From an uncultured Coriobacteriaceae bacterium (GTDB lineage Bacteria > Actinomycetota > Coriobacteriia > Coriobacteriales > Coriobacteriaceae): a DNA stretch of 64,000 nt. Location: assembly GCA_944320725.1 (NCBI GenBank), contig CALUIM010000003.1:1-64000 (forward strand), given 5' to 3'. The notes below the pieces were generated by a model. That model saw only the letters and a list, made by a program, of their open reading frames with translations, had not been told where the DNA came from and did no database searches. How positions within the stretch are numbered: the first letter of the stretch is position 1; every line of letters begins with the position of its first letter. Below are positions 17,452 through 27,204 of the stretch, in pieces. The position numbers and the translations under genes were made by a program.

Positions 17452-19233
17452 ATGGCGCACAAGGCGAACGACAACACATCGCACGACGCGCTCGAGCGCG
17501 AGGACGTTGAGGCGCAGGAGCCCACCTATGAGCCGGAGGTGCCCGAGGTTCCGTCGCGCACGGCGCGTCGCCGCCGCGCGGTCGATGCGGTGCCCGAGGA
17601 ACCGGAGGTCATGGCCGATACCGAGAAGTATCAGCTGAGCTTCACCGGTCGCCGCCGGCGCATCGCCGAGATTTTCGCCCTGGTGCGCAAGTATGAGATC
17701 TGGAACAACATCACGCCAGTCAAGCTGCGCTGCCTGCTCGAGGAACTGGGCCCCATGTTCGTCAAGATGGGCCAGATTCTCGCCAATCGCTCGGAGATTC
17801 TGCCACAGCGTTTCTGCGACGAGCTGCGTCGCCTGCGTACCGAGGTCGATCCGGTGCCGTATCCGGTGGTGCTCGACTGCCTCGAGGCGGAGTACGGCAA
17901 GAAGCTCGGCGACCTGTTCGACGCCATCGACCCCAACCCGCTCGGCAGCGCTTCACTTGCACAGGTGCACCGCGCGCGTCTCATCACAGGAGAAGACGTT
18001 GCCGTCAAAGTGCAGCGCCCCGGCGCCCAGCAGGTCATGGCGCAGGACATCGACATCATGCGCTCGCTTGCGCGGCACATCTCGCGCTTTATCAAGACCG
18101 ATCAGTTCGTCGATATCCGCGACGTGGTCGAGGAGCTGTGGCAGTCGTTCCGCGAGGAGACGAACTTCCTCATGGAGGCGCGCAACCTCGACGAGTTCTA
18201 CCATAACCACGAACACGTGCCGGGCATCTCCTGCCCGCGGTCGTACCTCGAGCTGTGCACCGAGCACATCGTGGTGATGGACTATATCGAGGGCACCTCG
18301 GTGGCAGAGCCGGCTGAGCTTTTGCGCCAGGGCTGCTCGCTCGAGAAGGTGGGCGAGGAGATTGTCGAAGACTACGCCACCCAGGTGCTCGACGACGGCT
18401 TCTTCCATGCCGACCCGCATGCCGGCAACATCATCTATTCCGAGGGCGTCATCTACTTCATCGACCTCGGCATGGTGGGGCGCATGTCGAGCCACGACCG
18501 CGGCGTGCTCAAAGACATGATTTTCGCCGTTGCCGAAAACGACGTGCCCAAGCTCAAAGACGCGCTCATGCGCTTCGCGGTTTCGCGCGGCGATACGGCG
18601 GCGATCGACCATACGGCGTTTCTCACCGATCTCGACTACATCGTCGACGATTTTGCCGGACTTGACCTGCGCGATCTTGATATCGGTCGCTTCCTTACCT
18701 CGCTGGTGAACCTCGCGCGCAAAAACGATGTCGAGCTGCCGAGCGTCATCACGATGTTCGCACGCGGCATGGTGACGCTCGAGGGGCTGCTCTCGGAGTA
18801 CATGCCCAACGTGAACATGATCGAGATCATCTCGCTGCACATCCAGCACGAGAAGAGCGGCTTCGAGCGGGCGCAGGAGGCGCTGGGCGATCTGGCGTCG
18901 TCGACGCAGCGCGCTATCAAGGGGCAGCTGCAGGCAGCCGAGTACATGGGACTTGCGTCGCGCATGCTCACGCGCGGCCAGCTCAAGATCAACGCCGAGC
19001 TGCTTGGGTCCGAGCAGGTGCTTTCGCGCATCGGTGGTATCGTGGACCGTCTTTCCATGGCCATCGTGATCGCGGGCCTCTTCATTGGTTCCTCGGTGGT
19101 CTACTACGCCAAGATTGAGCCGGTTATCTTCGGCATCCCGGTTATTGGCTTCTTGGGTTATTTCTTCGCGCTCGTGCTTGCGCTCATGTTGGGACGCGAG
19201 ATTTGGCGCAACTCCCACGGCAAGCGCCGGTAG
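17452..19233 (+). CDS. ABC1/UbiB-family protein kinase-like membrane protein
   Basis: A 593-residue member of the ABC1/ADCK/UbiB atypical kinase family. The family signature KMGQILANRSEILP lies near residue 105, the alanine-rich loop equivalent is PLGSASLAQVH, followed by the lysine strand VAVKVQRPG, and the catalytic/metal region is FFHADPHAGN with FIDLGMVG. Two C-terminal hydrophobic segments (about residues 520-585) anchor it in the membrane. The N-terminal 60 residues are acidic and disordered-looking. UbiB proteins support isoprenoid lipid or quinone metabolism; no quinone genes are nearby, so the partner lipid is unknown. Confidence 0.92.
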   Translation: MAHKANDNTSHDALEREDVEAQEPTYEPEVPEVPSRTARRRRAVDAVPEEPEVMADTEKYQLSFTGRRRRIAEIFALVRKYEIWNNITPVKLRCLLEELGPMFVKMGQILANRSEILPQRFCDELRRLRTEVDPVPYPVVLDCLEAEYGKKLGDLFDAIDPNPLGSASLAQVHRARLITGEDVAVKVQRPGAQQVMAQDIDIMRSLARHISRFIKTDQFVDIRDVVEELWQSFREETNFLMEARNLDEFYHNHEHVPGISCPRSYLELCTEHIVVMDYIEGTSVAEPAELLRQGCSLEKVGEEIVEDYATQVLDDGFFHADPHAGNIIYSEGVIYFIDLGMVGRMSSHDRGVLKDMIFAVAENDVPKLKDALMRFAVSRGDTAAIDHTAFLTDLDYIVDDFAGLDLRDLDIGRFLTSLVNLARKNDVELPSVITMFARGMVTLEGLLSEYMPNVNMIEIISLHIQHEKSGFERAQEALGDLASSTQRAIKGQLQAAEYMGLASRMLTRGQLKINAELLGSEQVLSRIGGIVDRLSMAIVIAGLFIGSSVVYYAKIEPVIFGIPVIGFLGYFFALVLALMLGREIWRNSHGKRR

Positions 19234-19257
19234 CCGCTGCGCTCGCCACCGCGCGGT

Positions 19258-19881
19258 CTACTCCTGCTTGTCGAATGCCGTGGGCTGGGCAATGTTGACG
19301 ATGGCGGTGTTGGCGAAGGTGCCGGCGGCTTCGTCGTAATCGAACACGAGGATGCAGCAATTGGCAAGCTGAACGTCTTGGTCGCAGCGCGCGTGCGCGG
19401 CCATGGTGCGTTTGAACAGGTTGATGATCGAGCCATGGGCAACTGCGAGCACATCGCCGCCTGCCGCGCGCGCCATGAGGTGCGTGAGCGCGGCAACCGA
19501 GCGCTCGCGGGCGCTTGCTTCGGAGTCGCCGCCGCATGCCACGAGCGCATCACCGGGGTTCCACGGGTTGACGGGAAACTCGCTCATGGGCTTGCCCTCG
19601 AAGCTGCCGTAGCACCGCTCGATGAGTCCATCCTCATCGCTGCGAGGGAGCAGCTCGAACCCCGGGTTTTCCTCGATCACGATATCGAGCGTGCGCTTCG
19701 CACGCGCAAGGGGCGACGAGGCGAGCAGCGCGGGCCGAATACCGTGCTCGCGATACCACGCAGATGCCTGGCGCGCCTGCGCGATGCCGAGCGCGGTAAG
19801 CGGGGAATCGCAGCGCCCCTGCACGAGCTGCTGCACGTTGAATTCCGTTTGCCCATGGCGCATGAGGTACAGGCGAGGCAT
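19258..19881 (-). CDS. histidine phosphatase family protein
   Basis: Phosphoglycerate-mutase-like phosphatase, 207 residues. The catalytic histidine lies in LYLMRHGQTEFN at the N-terminus, the second histidine in LAVAHGSIINLF near residue 160, and an acid in the EDGLIERCYGSFEG region. Substrate cannot be told from sequence; small phosphoesters such as sugar phosphates or alpha-ribazole phosphate are family possibilities. It follows the acetyltransferase gene by 36 bases with AAGGAG upstream, and is the last gene of the metG transcript. Confidence 0.9.
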   Translation of the reverse strand: MPRLYLMRHGQTEFNVQQLVQGRCDSPLTALGIAQARQASAWYREHGIRPALLASSPLARAKRTLDIVIEENPGFELLPRSDEDGLIERCYGSFEGKPMSEFPVNPWNPGDALVACGGDSEASARERSVAALTHLMARAAGGDVLAVAHGSIINLFKRTMAAHARCDQDVQLANCCILVFDYDEAAGTFANTAIVNIAQPTAFDKQE

Positions 19882-19917
19882 GGCGGTGGTGACTCCTTCG
19901 TGGACGAGATGGCGCAG

Positions 19918-20457
19918 CTACACGAGCTTCTCGTAGGCGATGCGCTCCGGTTCGGGATCGTCTTTGGCGAGGTAGATGGTGCCGCACGCGGTAAAGCCGC
20001 AGCGCTCGAGCAATGCGCGCATCGGCGTGTTGCCCGGGTGCGTATCGATGCGCAGGCTCTCGGCACCTTGCTCCCGCGCGATGCACGCCGCCTCATCCAT
20101 GAGGGCGCGCATGACGCCGCGGCGCCGCGCGGCACGGGCCACGGCGGTGCGGTGGAGCGTGGCGTAGCGCGGGTGCGCGGTGGTCGAGGCTGTGAGCCAG
20201 GCGCCCTCGATGACATCGTAGGTGCTATCACCATCAAATGAGAGCGCCATGGTGCCCAGCACCGTGCCGTTGTCTTCGGCGAGATACGAGATACCTTGCT
20301 CGATATCGCGTACCACATCCCGGTAGCTGGGGTAGGGGCCGTTTTGCCATTGCGAGATGCCCAACTTGGCAAGGGCAGCTTTGCCATCGGCGAGCACCGC
20401 GGCAACGGCGGCGGCATCTGCCATGCGTGTGGGACGAATATGGATCGCGTGCGCCAT
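19918..20457 (-). CDS. GNAT family N-acetyltransferase
   Basis: A 179-residue acetyltransferase. The N-terminus reads IHIRPTRMADAAAVAA, and the acetyl-CoA loop is ARAARRRGVMRALMDEA near residue 105, the Q/RxxGxG/A signature in slightly altered form. The C-terminal FERCGF-like LLERCGFTACG is typical of GNAT strand 6-7. The start is ATG 20457, whose AGGATCTCC ribosome binding site overlaps the metG stop codon; the longer upstream frame lies inside metG. Substrate unknown. Confidence 0.9.
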   Translation of the reverse strand: MAHAIHIRPTRMADAAAVAAVLADGKAALAKLGISQWQNGPYPSYRDVVRDIEQGISYLAEDNGTVLGTMALSFDGDSTYDVIEGAWLTASTTAHPRYATLHRTAVARAARRRGVMRALMDEAACIAREQGAESLRIDTHPGNTPMRALLERCGFTACGTIYLAKDDPEPERIAYEKLV

Positions 20458-20464
20458 GGAGATC

Positions 20465-22531
20465 CTAGTACGAGAAGAAGTCGAAACGCGGCGGCAGCGC
20501 CAGGACGCGGTGCGCGCCCGGCTTTTCACCGAGCATCTCGACAAGCTCGTCGTTCGTCTTGAAGATGTGGTCCCACGAGAAGAAGACCTCGGGCGCTATC
20601 GCAAAGTGCTCGCAGATGGTCTCGCAGCCCTCGGGCACGATGCCATGCATGAGCACGGTTGCCACACGCAGCTCGTGGAAGGCATCGATGAGCGCCTGGC
20701 GCATGAGTTCGTCGCCCGCAGCCAGGTCGTCCTTCTGCGCCGCCTTGGCAGCCTTGCTCGCGTCGCTCCAGCGCTTGTTGGCGGCGCGGAGATACGCATC
20801 GCAGATGCCAAGCGCATGGTGGAACTCGAAGCGGTACATGGCCTGCTCGAACGAGCAGATCGCCTCGCGGGAGGCGGCGAGCACATGCTCGTGCGGCGTG
20901 CCGGCGGGGATGCAACCGGTGCGCACGGAGCTGGGGTCGCCTTCCTTTTCGGCGACGCCATAGAAGCACGAGCGTGCCAGGCGGTTGAACACACCCGTGA
21001 GCAGCGTCCCCTCCTTCAGGACGGGGTCGATCACGCGCTTGTCGTCGCGCGCCAGAAGCGGCGTGCCATCGGGGTTCTTGCCCGTCTCGCGCAGGTCGTA
21101 GGCCTTCGGGGAGAAGCTCACTGGCTTCTCGCCCAGGCCAAGCGACAAAAAGTGCGCGCGCAGCTGCTCGGGCTTGTAGTGATCGAGCAGCTCGCTTGCC
21201 GGCGGGGGCGGCGTCTTGGAGCTCGAGCTGGCCTTCTTGCCCATGTAGAGCACGTGGTAGTTTGCCACGAGCGTCGACTGCTGCATGTTGCAGCCGAGCG
21301 CTTCCCACAGCGCCGTCTGCGCGATGCCGTAGAAGTAGATGTTGTCCTGGCCAATGAACTGGTAGGCATGCGCATCCTCGCTGCACCACCAGTCGTGCCA
21401 GTCGAGGCTTGCGTAGCGCGCGGCGTGCCCGGTGCGCTCGGCCTCGGCAAGTGCGGTGCGCGTGAAGCTGATGGGCGCCCAGAGGCTCTCGGGCCACACC
21501 CAGCAGGTGAGCCCAGAGCAGCCGCAGGAATCGGGCACCGGCACGCCCCAGTCGATGTTGCCGGAGATGCGGAACGGCACGAGCGCCTTGCCGGAGCGGA
21601 AGCGCACGCCGCCGCGGTTGAGCACCTCGTGCGCGGCGTCGCGCTCACGCCACGAGGGGAACTGGACGGTGAAAGAGCTCTTGTTGCCCTCGGGCTCGAT
21701 CACGGTGTGCGCGGGCAGCTCGGCCTCGATGGCTTCGAACGCCTCGCGGAACTTGTTCTGGATGAAGAGCACCGGCTCGCCGAGCCACTCCTCCATGGTC
21801 TTCACAACGACCGAGCGCGTGATGCCGTCTTCGGCGAGCGCGGCGGTGTGCTGCTTGAGGTAGTCGAGATAGGCGGGCAGGTCGAAGTAGATGTTATCGA
21901 CCGGGCGCAGCTCGGGGCGCTCGCCGGTGAGCGCCGAGACAGGCGCGATGAGCTCCTCGGGTTCGAACTGATGGCCCAGATCGCATTCATCGGCATAGGC
22001 CTTCTCAGACTTGCAGCCCTGGATGGGGCAGCGGCCAATCACCTGGCGGCCGTTCAAGAACTGGCCGGCTGTGGCATCGTAAAACTGCAGGGTCGAGCGC
22101 TTCTCAAGCACGCCGGCCTCGCGCAGCCGGTCGATAATCTCGGCAGTGGTCTGCGCGTGCACGTGTGCGGCGGGCTCAAGCGCGCTGCCGCCAAAGAAGT
22201 CGCACGCCACGTCGTAGGCGTCAAGCGTTGCCGCCTGCTTGTCGTGATTTTTTTGCACGTAGTCGAGGATGCTCAGATCGCACCCCGCCTCGTCGCGCAG
22301 CTTGCGGTAGCTCTCCATGATGGGCGAGCCATAGCAGTCGGTGCCCGAGACGAAGAGCACGTTCTCGCGGCCCAGCACATCGCGCAGGAACCGGGCAAAG
22401 AAGTCGGCGGGGATGAATACGCCGCCCACATGCCCAAAGTGCAGGTTCTTGTTGCCATAGGGCATGCCGGCCGTAACAACGGCGCGGCGGGGCCATGCGG
22501 GGCGGTGTGCGGGGGTGGGCTGTGATGCCAT
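20465..22531 (-). CDS. metG: methionyl-tRNA synthetase-like class I ligase
   Basis: A 688-residue class I aminoacyl-tRNA synthetase of the MetRS type, charging tRNA(Met). The Rossmann motifs are present: AGMPYGNKNLHFGHVGG (HFGH for HIGH), SGTDCYGSP, and a Cys-rich metal knuckle CPIQGCKSEKAYADEC near residue 165. The KMSKS loop is aberrant: where KMSKS is expected the sequence is KKASSSSKTPPPPASELL. There is no C-terminal EMAP-II tRNA-binding domain. The start is ATG 22531, which has GGGAG six bases upstream. I read it as a divergent MetRS clade with an alternative loop; a non-canonical role is possible if a second metG exists elsewhere. Confidence 0.82.
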   Translation of the reverse strand: MASQPTPAHRPAWPRRAVVTAGMPYGNKNLHFGHVGGVFIPADFFARFLRDVLGRENVLFVSGTDCYGSPIMESYRKLRDEAGCDLSILDYVQKNHDKQAATLDAYDVACDFFGGSALEPAAHVHAQTTAEIIDRLREAGVLEKRSTLQFYDATAGQFLNGRQVIGRCPIQGCKSEKAYADECDLGHQFEPEELIAPVSALTGERPELRPVDNIYFDLPAYLDYLKQHTAALAEDGITRSVVVKTMEEWLGEPVLFIQNKFREAFEAIEAELPAHTVIEPEGNKSSFTVQFPSWRERDAAHEVLNRGGVRFRSGKALVPFRISGNIDWGVPVPDSCGCSGLTCWVWPESLWAPISFTRTALAEAERTGHAARYASLDWHDWWCSEDAHAYQFIGQDNIYFYGIAQTALWEALGCNMQQSTLVANYHVLYMGKKASSSSKTPPPPASELLDHYKPEQLRAHFLSLGLGEKPVSFSPKAYDLRETGKNPDGTPLLARDDKRVIDPVLKEGTLLTGVFNRLARSCFYGVAEKEGDPSSVRTGCIPAGTPHEHVLAASREAICSFEQAMYRFEFHHALGICDAYLRAANKRWSDASKAAKAAQKDDLAAGDELMRQALIDAFHELRVATVLMHGIVPEGCETICEHFAIAPEVFFSWDHIFKTNDELVEMLGEKPGAHRVLALPPRFDFFSY

Positions 22532-22638
22532 GGTCATCTCCCTGGTGAGAGGTTGCTTGCTTCGGCGCGCGCAGCATAGCGGCACGCGGATAAACCATTA
22601 TCGCACACCTGGCTGCAAAAGCAGGTATGCTTAGGTGC

Positions 22639-23334
22639 ATGAGTCGAATCGGCGGCATACACACATTTGAGGACAAGCGCTTTCTTTTGCGTACGGCCCG
22701 CATGTCGGGCGTGGTGTTCGCAGGAGGTGCCGTGCTTGTTGTGGCGCTGTTTGTAGCGCTAGGGATGCTGGCACCCACCGCGCTCGACCCGGCGTTTCGG
22801 GGTTTATGGATACCAGGTAGCAGCACCGATGCGTCTGAGGTGCTATGGCTTTTAGGCATAGGCGCGGCCTCGCTTGCGTCACTTGTGCCGCACGAGGCGG
22901 TGCACGCCATCTTCTTCAAGGCGTTTGCGCCGCGCGGCGCGCGCGTGACGTTTGGCGCCAACTGGAAGCTCGGCATGCTCTACGCATGTGCCGAGGGCAT
23001 CGTGTATCCGCGCCGGCGCTACATTGCTATCGCGGTCGCGCCCAGCATCGCGGTGAGTGTGGTGGCGCTTGCGGTGGGTTGGGCAAGCGGGAATCCGGTG
23101 GGTGGGTGCTCGGTCGCGGTGATCCATCTTACGGGCTGTACGGGCGACTGGGAGTATCTGCGTGCCATCCATGCCAACCCACGCATCGCCTTTTGCGAGG
23201 ATACTTCGTGGGGTGTTGCATTTTACGATGAGAATGGCCCGTCGAGGGTGGAAGATGAAGAGGTTTCCGCTGCGCGTGAGGATGCGCCTGCGTCCTGCGC
23301 GGCGGATATGGATGCAAACCATCGCACCGAATAG
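22639..23334 (+). CDS. DUF3267-type membrane zinc metalloprotease-like protein
   Basis: A membrane protein of about 231 residues with three to four hydrophobic segments. An HExxH motif is visible in LVPHEAVHAIFFKAF, and the topology with a motif at the start of a helix followed by YVPPRRYI-like text (GIVYPRRRYIAIAVAP) matches the DUF3267 family of putative zinc proteases. The start at 22639 (MSRIGGIHTF) is preferred over ATG 22627, though neither has a strong ribosome binding site. It lies divergently from metG and just upstream of queH. Substrate unknown. Confidence 0.75.
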   Translation: MSRIGGIHTFEDKRFLLRTARMSGVVFAGGAVLVVALFVALGMLAPTALDPAFRGLWIPGSSTDASEVLWLLGIGAASLASLVPHEAVHAIFFKAFAPRGARVTFGANWKLGMLYACAEGIVYPRRRYIAIAVAPSIAVSVVALAVGWASGNPVGGCSVAVIHLTGCTGDWEYLRAIHANPRIAFCEDTSWGVAFYDENGPSRVEDEEVSAAREDAPASCAADMDANHRTE

Positions 23335-23346
23335 GGAGGCATGCCC

Positions 23347-23979
23347 ATGACCCGCTTGCTGCTCCACGCATGCTGCGCGCCCTGCTCGCTCGAGCCCGTG
23401 CGTCTGCTCGAGCAGGAGGGGTTCGAGCCTACCATCTGCTGGACGAACCCCAACATCCAGCCGCGCGATGAGCACCGGCGGCGCTTCGAGGAGCTCGAGT
23501 GCTGGACGGAGGCGGCGGGCATCCCACTTATCGAGGCGGAGGAAGACTGGGATCGCTGGGAGGCAACCGTTGCCCCCATCGGTGCGCTCAGACGCGAGAA
23601 CCGCTGTCGCGCCTGCTATGCACTGCGTCTCGAGGAGGCGTGCCGCGTTGCCGTGCGCGAGGAGTTCACCTATATCGCCACAACGCTCGCCGTCTCACCC
23701 TATCAGCTGTTCGACATCTGCAACGACGTGCTGGGCAAGCTCGCCCGCGCCCACGGGCTTACCCCGGTGGTGCGCGATTTTCGCCCGTGGTATCCCGAGG
23801 CCACGCGCCGCTCGCGCGAGCTGGGCATGTACCGGCAGAACTACTGCGGCTGCCGTTTCTCGGCGGCCGAGGCAGCCCTCGACCGCGCCCGCCTGCGCGA
23901 TGAACGTAAAGCGGCAAAGTTCGCCGCGCGTGGTGAGCAGGGCGTGCCGGCAGGCGATGGCGCATGCCCTGTGGCATAA
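23347..23979 (+). CDS. queH: epoxyqueuosine reductase QueH
   Basis: Non-cobalamin epoxyqueuosine reductase (former DUF208), about 210 residues, making the last reduction to queuosine in tRNA. Signature cysteines are in HACCAPCS near the N-terminus, RCRACYALRLEEA in the middle, and YCGCRFS near the C-terminus, consistent with metal and iron-sulfur ligands. The start at 23347 sits five bases from GGGAGG; ATG 23341 is too close. queA follows 45 bases downstream, making a queuosine pair. Confidence 0.95.
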   Translation: MTRLLLHACCAPCSLEPVRLLEQEGFEPTICWTNPNIQPRDEHRRRFEELECWTEAAGIPLIEAEEDWDRWEATVAPIGALRRENRCRACYALRLEEACRVAVREEFTYIATTLAVSPYQLFDICNDVLGKLARAHGLTPVVRDFRPWYPEATRRSRELGMYRQNYCGCRFSAAEAALDRARLRDERKAAKFAARGEQGVPAGDGACPVA

Positions 23980-24024
23980 TGCCCCGCGAACAACTTGACA
24001 TCAGCAACACCAAGGGAGCAATTC

Positions 24025-25248
<1,224 letters not shown>

Positions 25249-25418
25249 GCTGCTGTGCCGCGCGGCACGGTGCCGTGCGGGCATCTCGGCATATAGCTCG
25301 CATAAATCTCGGCAAAAAAATATGTTGTTGCGGGAATAAAACCCCTGCGTGCAGGGAACATACAGCTATGAACAGAGAAGTCGCTTCCAGGGAGCGACCG
25401 GAGAAGGAGGTGAGTCCA

Positions 25419-25472
25419 ATGGGCACAGAAGACATAGTGGAAACCTTTGGATTCGCCAGGGGCGCGGCGTAG
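25419..25472 (+). CDS. possible 17-residue leader or toxin-like peptide
   Basis: ATG 25419 follows AAGGAGGTGAGTCCA, the strongest ribosome binding site in the window, and encodes MGTEDIVETFGFARGAA before TAG. The peptide has no membrane segment, so it does not fit the usual holin-like toxins, whose leader hairpin plus strong ribosome binding site it otherwise recalls. It could be a regulatory leader peptide, a decayed toxin or chance. No neighbouring gene on this strand is obviously controlled by it: the next plus-strand gene, tgt, is 2.5 kb away. Confidence 0.3.
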   Translation: MGTEDIVETFGFARGAA

Positions 25473-25627
25473 GTTCGATGAGTTTTAGGGCAAGCGGCAG
25501 CCCGATGTAGACCGAGCAGGCATCGGAGAGGACCGTTAGAAGCCACGCGGAGACGAGCCAAAGGGAAATAGCTTCTATCCACGACGATATGTGAGATGGG
25601 GCGAGTCCACCATAATAGCTCATTAGA

Positions 25628-25664
25628 GGGCGGCATCTTAGATTCGACTCGAGATGCCGCCCTT
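25628..25664 (+). terminator. terminator-like hairpin
   Basis: A perfect 11-base stem (GGGCGGCATCT / AGATGCCGCCC) with a 13-base loop, followed by the weak T-run TTCGTTGT. It probably ends plus-strand transcription coming from queA or from the 25.4 kb locus. Confidence 0.6.
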
Positions 25665-25678
25665 CGTTGTGCCGGTAC

Positions 25679-25714
25679 AAAAAACATGCCCGGGCTCTGG
25701 AGCAGAACCCGGGC
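25679..25714 (-). terminator. terminator of the coiled-coil protein gene
   Basis: On the minus strand GCCCGGGTTCT pairs with AGAGCCCGGGC (one wobble), followed by ATG and a run of six T. It lies nine bases after the coiled-coil gene stop. Confidence 0.82.
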
Positions 25715-25722
25715 ACGATGCG

Positions 25723-27117
25723 TTAGCTCAGCACAAACCAGAGCACTGCGATGATGAGGATGACGGCGATGATGCCAGCGATGGCAACGCCGAAGCGCAG
25801 GCGCGAGCTGCGCGTGCGGTCGCGTACCGTGCGTTCGGTGGCGGCGAGCTGCTCCACCTCGTGCAGCTGCTCGGTGCGCTCGGCGCGATCTGCCTCGAGC
25901 CGCGCGGCAATGGTCTCGGTGACCTCGGGGTGGGCGTGGATGTCTTCCGCTTCGGCAATGAGCGCGCTCGCGGCGCGGGCATCTTCGTCTGCCTGCTCCT
26001 CGGCATCTGCCTGCGCACGTTTGGCTTTCTCCTGCTCAGAGATCTGCTCTTTGAGGGCGCGCTGACGGCTCGCGGCATCGTCTTTTGCACGTTGATGGGC
26101 ATCGCGGGCGGCATCGGCCGCATCCGATATCTCCTTGAAGCTCTGCTTCGCGGCATCGATGGGCTCCTGTGCGGCGGCGACGGCCTGCTCGGCGCGCGTG
26201 ACCGCGTCTTCAACCTCGGCAGTGATGCGTGGGAGATCTTCCTGCGCACGGCGTGCGTCGTCTGCGGCGTTCGAGATCTCGCCGCCCAGCTCGTCGGCGC
26301 GGATGCTGTAGGCGGCAGAATTTGCCGAAGGATTGCGCTGAATCTCGGCATATTCCTCACGCAGCGCCTCGAGGTGTGCCTGCGTGCTCTCGATGGCCTC
26401 ACGCGCGGCAGCGATACCATCGTCGCGGTCTTTGTGTGCCTGCTCAAGCGCTGCCGTTGCATCGTCGAGACGGCGCTGGAGTCGCGCGCCCGATTCGCGT
26501 GCCGACGCCTCCTGCGCCTCGGCGGCCTCAAGCGCCGACTTGAGCCGTTTTTCCGTTTGGGCGTCGGCGTCTTTCATCTGCTGGAGCTGCTCTTTCAGGG
26601 CATCGATGTGCTGCTGAATCTGGGTCTGCTGCTCTTGCGCGGCGCTCTTGGCCTCGTTTGCCGCACTGAGCAGTGCCTGCTGCTCGGTGATGATCTCGGT
26701 GTAGCGCGATGCGATGTCCTGCCGGTGTGCGAGCTCGTTCTCCTGCTCTGAGATGGTCTTCTCGAGCAGCTTGAGGTGGTCGCGCGCCTCGGCATGGGCC
26801 TTGCGGGCAGCGCTCATCTCGCGCACGGCCGCCGCGCCCTCGGAAAAGAAGGCGCCAACCGCGTTCGCCGCTTCCTGAGCGGTTTCCGCCACGCTGTGCT
26901 CGACATGCTCTACGTCTTCTGCCGGCATGACGGGGGCTGTCTCGTCGTCGGCGATGGGCTCGTTGAGTGCGGTATTGGCGGCGTTGGCAAGAAACGCCGG
27001 CAGGACGCCGGATGACTCCGGCGCGGGTGTTGCGGCGGGCGCGGGCGTCGCCTCGGCGGCGGGCTGGGTGTTCTCGTTGATATCGTCTGCATGCTGCATA
27101 GGCTGCTTGCTATCCAT
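25723..27117 (-). CDS. tail-anchored coiled-coil protein, function unknown
   Basis: A 464-residue protein not assigned to a family. The N-terminal 100 residues are Pro/Ala/Glu-rich and low in complexity. Residues about 100-430 are almost continuous coiled coil (for example QQQTQIQQHIDALKEQLQ and REAIESTQAHLEALREEYAE). A single C-terminal membrane helix (FGVAIAGIIAVILIIAVLWF) ends the chain with almost nothing after it, so the coil projects into the cytosol from a C-tail anchor. The start is ATG 27117 with GGGAG upstream, not ATG 27129. Possible roles are membrane-linked scaffolding or envelope organisation, as inference only. Monocistronic with its own terminator. Confidence 0.85.
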   Translation of the reverse strand: MDSKQPMQHADDINENTQPAAEATPAPAATPAPESSGVLPAFLANAANTALNEPIADDETAPVMPAEDVEHVEHSVAETAQEAANAVGAFFSEGAAAVREMSAARKAHAEARDHLKLLEKTISEQENELAHRQDIASRYTEIITEQQALLSAANEAKSAAQEQQTQIQQHIDALKEQLQQMKDADAQTEKRLKSALEAAEAQEASARESGARLQRRLDDATAALEQAHKDRDDGIAAAREAIESTQAHLEALREEYAEIQRNPSANSAAYSIRADELGGEISNAADDARRAQEDLPRITAEVEDAVTRAEQAVAAAQEPIDAAKQSFKEISDAADAARDAHQRAKDDAASRQRALKEQISEQEKAKRAQADAEEQADEDARAASALIAEAEDIHAHPEVTETIAARLEADRAERTEQLHEVEQLAATERTVRDRTRSSRLRFGVAIAGIIAVILIIAVLWFVLS

Positions 27118-27204
27118 GTTCACTCCCATCGTACGTACGCGTGGTATGCGCGCGGCTAGATGTGCTCTGCACCATGATACGACCCAACGCGGACGAAGAC
27201 GCGC

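Larger units (their letters stand above)
25327..25667 (+). ncRNA. candidate structured transcript with a leader-type ORF
   Basis: The queA to 25722 spacer is AT-richer than its neighbours and highly structured. In order it has a hairpin GTCGCT/AGCGAC at about 25380-25398, a near-perfect Shine-Dalgarno AAGGAGGTGA (25404-25413), a 17-codon ORF, and a terminator-like stem at 25628-25664. The arrangement resembles toxin-type or leader-peptide loci, but no family match is recognised and the promoter is unclear. Confidence 0.3.

Noticed and set aside
25366-25716. Minus-strand frame with a hydrophobic stretch opposite the 25.4 kb locus, considered as a small membrane toxin
   Set aside because: None of its candidate starts has a ribosome binding site, and the frame runs through two terminator stems.
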